Shown here: positions 60,786-64,000 of the stretch, in pieces
Layout: the number at the start of each line of letters is the position of its first letter
Numbering within the stretch: the first letter of the stretch is position 1
Assembly (NCBI GenBank): GCA_030615605.1
Contig: JAUWYY010000008.1
Location: 1-64,000, forward strand
Origin: a bacterium
Lineage (GTDB): Bacteria > Armatimonadota > Zipacnadia > Zipacnadales > Zipacnadaceae
DNA length: 64,000 bases
Reading direction: 5' to 3'
The notes under the pieces: model-generated
Seen by the model: only the letters and a program-made list of their open reading frames with translations
What the model was told of the DNA's origin: nothing
The model's database searches: none
Made by a program: the position numbers and the translations under genes

Positions 60786-60836
60786 ATGGAATATGTAAGA
60801 TTCGGCAACAGCGGCATGCAGGTTCCCCGGCTATGA
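60786..60836 (+). pseudogene. N-terminal remnant of a second aldo/keto reductase
   Basis: ATG followed by EYVRFGNSGMQVPRL and a stop after 16 codons. This is the canonical N-terminus of an aldo/keto reductase (usually followed by GLG), truncated at once. It starts 51 bases after the intact reductase. Nothing of the remainder is seen before the next gene. Confidence 0.55.
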
Positions 60837-60887
60837 TCTATGAACACTTGTTCCCCATCCACCATCTACTGCACAAGCGGTCGGGGG

Positions 60888-61814
60888 TCAACGCGGCGAC
60901 CACACCGGCCAGGACTCCTTGGCCGAGGTATTTGTAAGATTGGTTCGCCCAGTGCCGTCAGCGTTCATCACGTAGATTTCGTACGGTGCCACCCGGCTGC
61001 TCTGGAAGGCAATCCTGGTGCCATCGGGCGACCACGTTGGGGTCAAGTCCGACGGAGGGGCGCCATTTGTAAGATTGACCGGATCGCTGCCGCCAGCATC
61101 CATCACGTAGATATCGTAATAGTAGCTGTCGGCTTCTCTCCTACTGAAGGCAATCTCAGTGCCGTCGGGCGACCAGGCCGGAGCTGATTCCACCGCTGAG
61201 CTATTGGTAAGCCGGGTTGGACTGGCACCGTCAGCACGCATTACGTAGATCTCAGCGTCCCCGTCGCGTTCGCTGGTGAAGGCAATCTGAGTGCCATCAG
61301 GAGACCACGCCGCGTACAAGTCCCGCGCCGGGTCGTTGGTAAGGTTGACTTGTCCGGTGCCATCGGCGTTCATTACCCGGATCTCATAGTCACCGGTGAG
61401 GTCGCTCTGGAAGGCAATCCTGGTACCGTCGGGCGACCAGGCCGGCGCTGAGTTCAACGCCGAGTTATTGGTGAGCCGGGTTGGGTCGCTGCCATCGGTA
61501 CCCATCACGTAGATCTCGGAGTTGCCGTCGCGGTCGCTTCGGAAGGCAATCTTGGTGCCGTCGGGCGACCACGCCGGGGTTGCGTCCAGGGCCGGATTGT
61601 TGGTAAGATTGGTCTGGCCACTGCCGTCGGTATCCATCAAATAGATTTCGTGGTTGCCGTCACGGGTGGTGCAGAAGGCAATCTTACCGGTTACGGAGGA
61701 GGGCGCATCACCCACGAGGGGGGCCATGGAAGGGCCTCCGCCACACCCAGTAACCAGCAGAATGAACGCCAGCACTCCTACAAGAATTACACTGCGTTGC
61801 TGATAGTTTCTCAT
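60888..61814 (-). CDS. TolB-like beta-propeller lipoprotein
   Basis: A 308-residue protein with a lipoprotein signal (FILLVTGC, lipid Cys about residue 27) and six propeller blades marked by AWSPDGTKIAFRSDRDGNSEIYVM-type repeats with a Asn-Leu-Thr-Asn linker (TNLTNNPALDATPAWSPDG). Repeats are very similar, so the gene may vary in blade number. Probable outer-face binding protein; TolB itself differs by lacking a lipobox. ATG at 61814 has AGGAGG upstream. Preceded by a structured leader. Confidence 0.85.
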   Translation of the reverse strand: MRNYQQRSVILVGVLAFILLVTGCGGGPSMAPLVGDAPSSVTGKIAFCTTRDGNHEIYLMDTDGSGQTNLTNNPALDATPAWSPDGTKIAFRSDRDGNSEIYVMGTDGSDPTRLTNNSALNSAPAWSPDGTRIAFQSDLTGDYEIRVMNADGTGQVNLTNDPARDLYAAWSPDGTQIAFTSERDGDAEIYVMRADGASPTRLTNSSAVESAPAWSPDGTEIAFSRREADSYYYDIYVMDAGGSDPVNLTNGAPPSDLTPTWSPDGTRIAFQSSRVAPYEIYVMNADGTGRTNLTNTSAKESWPVWSPR

Positions 61815-61875
61815 CACGTGCCTCCTATCATTTACTTGCGCTGTGCAGCTTGTCATCACGGCGATTTGCTTGTAC

Positions 61876-61931
61876 AAAAGAAAATGCCGTCTGGGGAGCG
61901 GCGCGTGTTGCGCCTGCCCCCCAAACGGCAT
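61876..61931 (-). terminator. Terminator in the leader of the propeller gene
   Basis: On the minus strand ATGCCGT pairs with ACGGCAT around a GC-rich inner stem, then TTTTCTTTT. No minus-strand gene lies upstream, so it ends a leader transcript or acts as an attenuator. Confidence 0.7.
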
Positions 61932-62027
61932 AAACTGTAGTTTCAAACTGGCCTAAGGCTGATTTGGTGGCAGTTCCAAGAACTGCCCGCTAACCAGTTT
62001 GACAGTTATCTGTCAATTGTGGCAAGA

Positions 62028-62056
62028 ATGTTAACATATTACCCACAAATTGTCAA
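62028..62056 (-). promoter_or_regulatory. Promoter of the propeller gene leader
   Basis: Minus strand TTGACA, 17-base spacer, TAACAT; start point about 62021, right before the first leader hairpin. Confidence 0.55.
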
Positions 62057-62329
62057 AATAAACCCAAGTACACCAGGAAAATGCACTGCCGTGGTGGGAG
62101 GTTTCTATAGGGTGGAAAGTCTGGTACACCAATTGCAGATAGATAATACAGGGACATTGGCGACACAGATGAGAATGGGGCCTGCCCAGGTGGAGGATAG
62201 CTGAGGAGAGGGCATCACTCGCATCGCGAATGGCACGCAGAGCAGAAGGGCTGGCCCGCCAGCGGCGCCCACCTGTCCTGCAAAGCGCCCTGCCCGGGAA
62301 TTCACAACTTGAACGGAGGTGCAGTTGGA

Positions 62330-62740
62330 ATGGTGCGACTATTCGGTAGTACCATAACGGTAGTGGTTGTTGTTGGTCTCGTAGTGGGATTGGTAGGGTG
62401 CGGCGGAGAAGGAGCCAACGCCGGGACGGCGAAGGGATATGTGTACGAGCTCGAGGCAGGCGGCACGGCACTAAGCGCAGAACCACCTCCCATAATCATC
62501 AGTGCCAGCTCGACGCCGCCGGAAGGCTATGTGCCGGCTGTCGGCGCGGTGGTTACTCTCGGCGAGGAAATTGTCACCACTAACTCGCTGGGATTCTATG
62601 CACTCTACAATCTGCCGCCTGGCGAGTACGAACTGGAAGTTGACATAGACGACGACGGGGTAGTGGACATAGCGGTGACGATAACGATCATAGCCGGGGA
62701 AACCACCTGGGGCGACGACCACGATGAGGGTGGCGACTAA
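62330..62740 (+). CDS. Small lipoprotein with carboxypeptidase-regulatory-like domain
   Basis: A 136-residue protein with a lipoprotein signal (VVGLVVGLVGC), and a beta-sandwich region PAVGAVVTLGEEIVTTNSLGFYALYNLPPGEYELEVDIDDDG typical of carboxypeptidase regulatory/CarboxypepD_reg domains that stiffen exported proteins. The Asp-rich end (DDDGVVDIAV) may bind calcium. ATG at 62330 has GGAGG upstream. Confidence 0.7.
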   Translation: MVRLFGSTITVVVVVGLVVGLVGCGGEGANAGTAKGYVYELEAGGTALSAEPPPIIISASSTPPEGYVPAVGAVVTLGEEIVTTNSLGFYALYNLPPGEYELEVDIDDDGVVDIAVTITIIAGETTWGDDHDEGGD

Positions 62741-62896
62741 AGCTTGCCTGGCCACAGTTAATGTTCTGCATTTGAGGCGGACAGCCACGGTGTGTATGTG
62801 GCTGGCAATCGGTGCGGACGCTCTCTAGTCTGCGGGACGGCCAGAGGTCTAGCAAATCGGTGGCATTCCTTCTCACCGCAAAGGGGGGGCAGCCTC

Positions 62897-64000
62897 ATGC
62901 TGGTGCGACGCTCTGAATGGCGTATCGTCGGATGCATGCTTGCATTTGGCCTGGTCGCCGTTGCCGCGTACGCTGAAGGCGGCGGTGCCAAGCAGGATAC
63001 AGCGCGGCTGCTGGTTGCCTGCGGATTGCAGGAAGTCAGCTTCGAGCGTCAGAACAACGAGCTATCCATCACATACGCCTTCAGCGAGCAGTTCTCAGAC
63101 AAACTCGCACTTGCCCTGGTGGCTGTTGGAAGCCAGGATATCGTCGGTGGCTGCGACAAAGTCTGTGTCATCGCCCAGCGCGATGACCGGCGCTTTCTCG
63201 AGTTCTCCACCAGCCCTTCCGGTTTAATGCACTTCGCGGAGAGGAATGCCGGATCCGAGGCTATGGCGGAGGCCAACAGGCTCCTGCAGCAAGCGGCATC
63301 CGCCGCCAACGCACCGCAGATTGGGCAACCCGATGAATCCGGGTACCAGACGCCCCAAGCCGGGTCTGCCCCACTCCCCACAGCCAACGAACCACCGAGC
63401 CTGCAACCTGGCTTCGCCTCAGAGCTGGGACAAGCCCTTGTTCGGGTGGGACTGGAAAACGTCGCAGTAAGCCTGCTCGACTCCGGCCAGGTAGCCGTAG
63501 AATATGAAAACCGTACCTACCGCAGCGATACAGAGGCACTGAGCACAGCAGCGCAGATTGCTTCTCAGCATTGTCCGGTAGGCACGGTTTTGTATCTGAC
63601 GGCCAAGCGCGACGACATACCCGTCATCAGCGTCATCACGAAAGCCAGGGATTCTCAGCAATTGCCCGGGCCCGGCACTGTTCCGGAGGGACTGAGAGAA
63701 ACTCGTCCGACGGCGCCCGATAGCGCGGTGGCCGACAGCACCGGACTGCTGAACGAAAGCTTTGGCCGCTTTGATCTGAGCTTCCGGCCGGCGCTGATCT
63801 ATGAGATCGGTAACTGGCGGCGTCCGGTCATTACTGACTGGTTCGCCCTGCCTCAGCTTACCACCACCATTGCGCCGGGCTGGCGCATGTCGCTGCAGGG
63901 CAGCCTGCAAGCCGACAACCCAGGCGCACACTTGAGTCACGCCTTGCTGACCAAGACCGGGCGACTGGAGGGCGGTCGAGTGCTCTGGACTGCCAGCATG
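62897..64000 (+). CDS. Exported YjbH-like protein, 3' end missing
   Basis: An open frame of 368 codons from ATG 62897 (MLVRRSEWRIVG) to the end of the window without a stop. It has a signal segment (CMLAFGLVAVAAYA), a duplicated alpha/beta unit (LVACGLQEVSFERQNNELSI and ALVRVGLENVAVSLLDSGQVAV are similar), a Pro/Gln linker, and then GRFDLSFRPALIYEIGNW with LTTTIAPGWRMSLQG, resembling the outer-membrane YjbH/GfcD family of exopolysaccharide export partners. Function by similarity only. AAGGGGGGG lies 8 bases upstream. Confidence 0.6.
   Translation, partial: MLVRRSEWRIVGCMLAFGLVAVAAYAEGGGAKQDTARLLVACGLQEVSFERQNNELSITYAFSEQFSDKLALALVAVGSQDIVGGCDKVCVIAQRDDRRFLEFSTSPSGLMHFAERNAGSEAMAEANRLLQQAASAANAPQIGQPDESGYQTPQAGSAPLPTANEPPSLQPGFASELGQALVRVGLENVAVSLLDSGQVAVEYENRTYRSDTEALSTAAQIASQHCPVGTVLYLTAKRDDIPVISVITKARDSQQLPGPGTVPEGLRETRPTAPDSAVADSTGLLNESFGRFDLSFRPALIYEIGNWRRPVITDWFALPQLTTTIAPGWRMSLQGSLQADNPGAHLSHALLTKTGRLEGGRVLWTASM

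Larger units (their letters stand above)
61815..62329. other. Intergenic region with leader elements for the propeller gene
   Basis: Minus strand from 62056 down: promoter, hairpin TTGACAG/CTGTCAA (61999-62016), hairpin GGCAGTTC/GAACTGCC (61969-61987), terminator (61876-61931), then about 60 bases to the gene. The part above 62060 has no recognised element on either strand. Confidence 0.5.

Noticed and set aside
62741..62896. GEMM-like (cyclic di-GMP) riboswitch before the YjbH-like gene
   Set aside because: ACCGCAAAG resembles one GEMM segment, but the other conserved blocks and the paired stems are missing.
1..64000. tRNA, rRNA, CRISPR arrays, insertion sequences, integrases
   Set aside because: None found in reading the intergenic regions and proteins; the only repeat pairs seen are those listed. 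Short tRNA genes could be missed without a covariance search.

Overview
The window looks like chromosomal DNA of a GC-rich, diderm (two-membrane) bacterium, most likely from Armatimonadota or a neighbouring lineage. The evidence is a porin-like protein preceded by a coiled coil, an LptC-LptA-LptB-LptF/G lipopolysaccharide export operon, a DUF3084 coiled-coil protein, an H-X9-DG pseudopilin and a SigH-like sigma factor. The phylum is an inference; no rRNA or tRNA gene was seen. Good sigma-70 promoters (TTGACA-like, 17-18 bp, TATAAT-like) occur at several places.

Layout. 1-5600: end of a porin, a short S26 peptidase, a MATE exporter and a secreted protein made of six repeats. 5800-9300: tsaE-tsaB-rimI (minus), then a DUF1844 gene and an oxidoreductase (plus) behind a promoter that still carries a remnant of rtcA. 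9290-13500: a candidate structured RNA with its own promoter and terminator, a SigH-like sigma factor, glyQ and glyS. 13860-26470 (minus): MoxR, DUF58, transglutaminase, holA, a membrane glycosyltransferase, lptC/A/B/F-G, DUF3084 and a YqgF-like gene, probably one or two long operons.

26870-34250 (plus) is the highlight: a membrane trypsin-like protease, then a compact ubiquitin-like conjugation operon with a YukD-like ubiquitin-like protein, a PD-(D/E)XK nuclease, an E1, a JAB-TM-LysM protease, a second JAB protease, an E2 with HPN motif and catalytic Cys, a membrane-anchored RING/PHD-like protein (candidate E3) and a third JAB protease. All catalytic residues are intact. Two components are membrane-anchored, which suggests conjugation and deconjugation at the inner membrane.

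34400-40900 (plus): YbjN-like exported protein, argH, pyrK, pyrD, an alpha/alpha-barrel glycosidase-like protein and a PpiC foldase. 41000-49700 (minus): glycyl radical enzyme and activase, purH, a TIR-like gene flanked by an exact 32-bp duplication of the purH 3' end, a TIM-barrel protein, glyA and a PIG-L deacetylase. 49700-54470 (minus): a cobalamin riboswitch with terminator, followed by a pseudopilin gene and the btuF / Dph6-like / btuD / btuC transport genes. 54500-60740 (plus): a small membrane protein, ribD-ribE-ribBA-ribH, a DegP-like protease and an aldo/keto reductase, then a remnant of a second reductase. 60890-64000: a TolB-like propeller lipoprotein with a structured leader and terminator, a small lipoprotein and the start of a YjbH-like exported protein running off the end.
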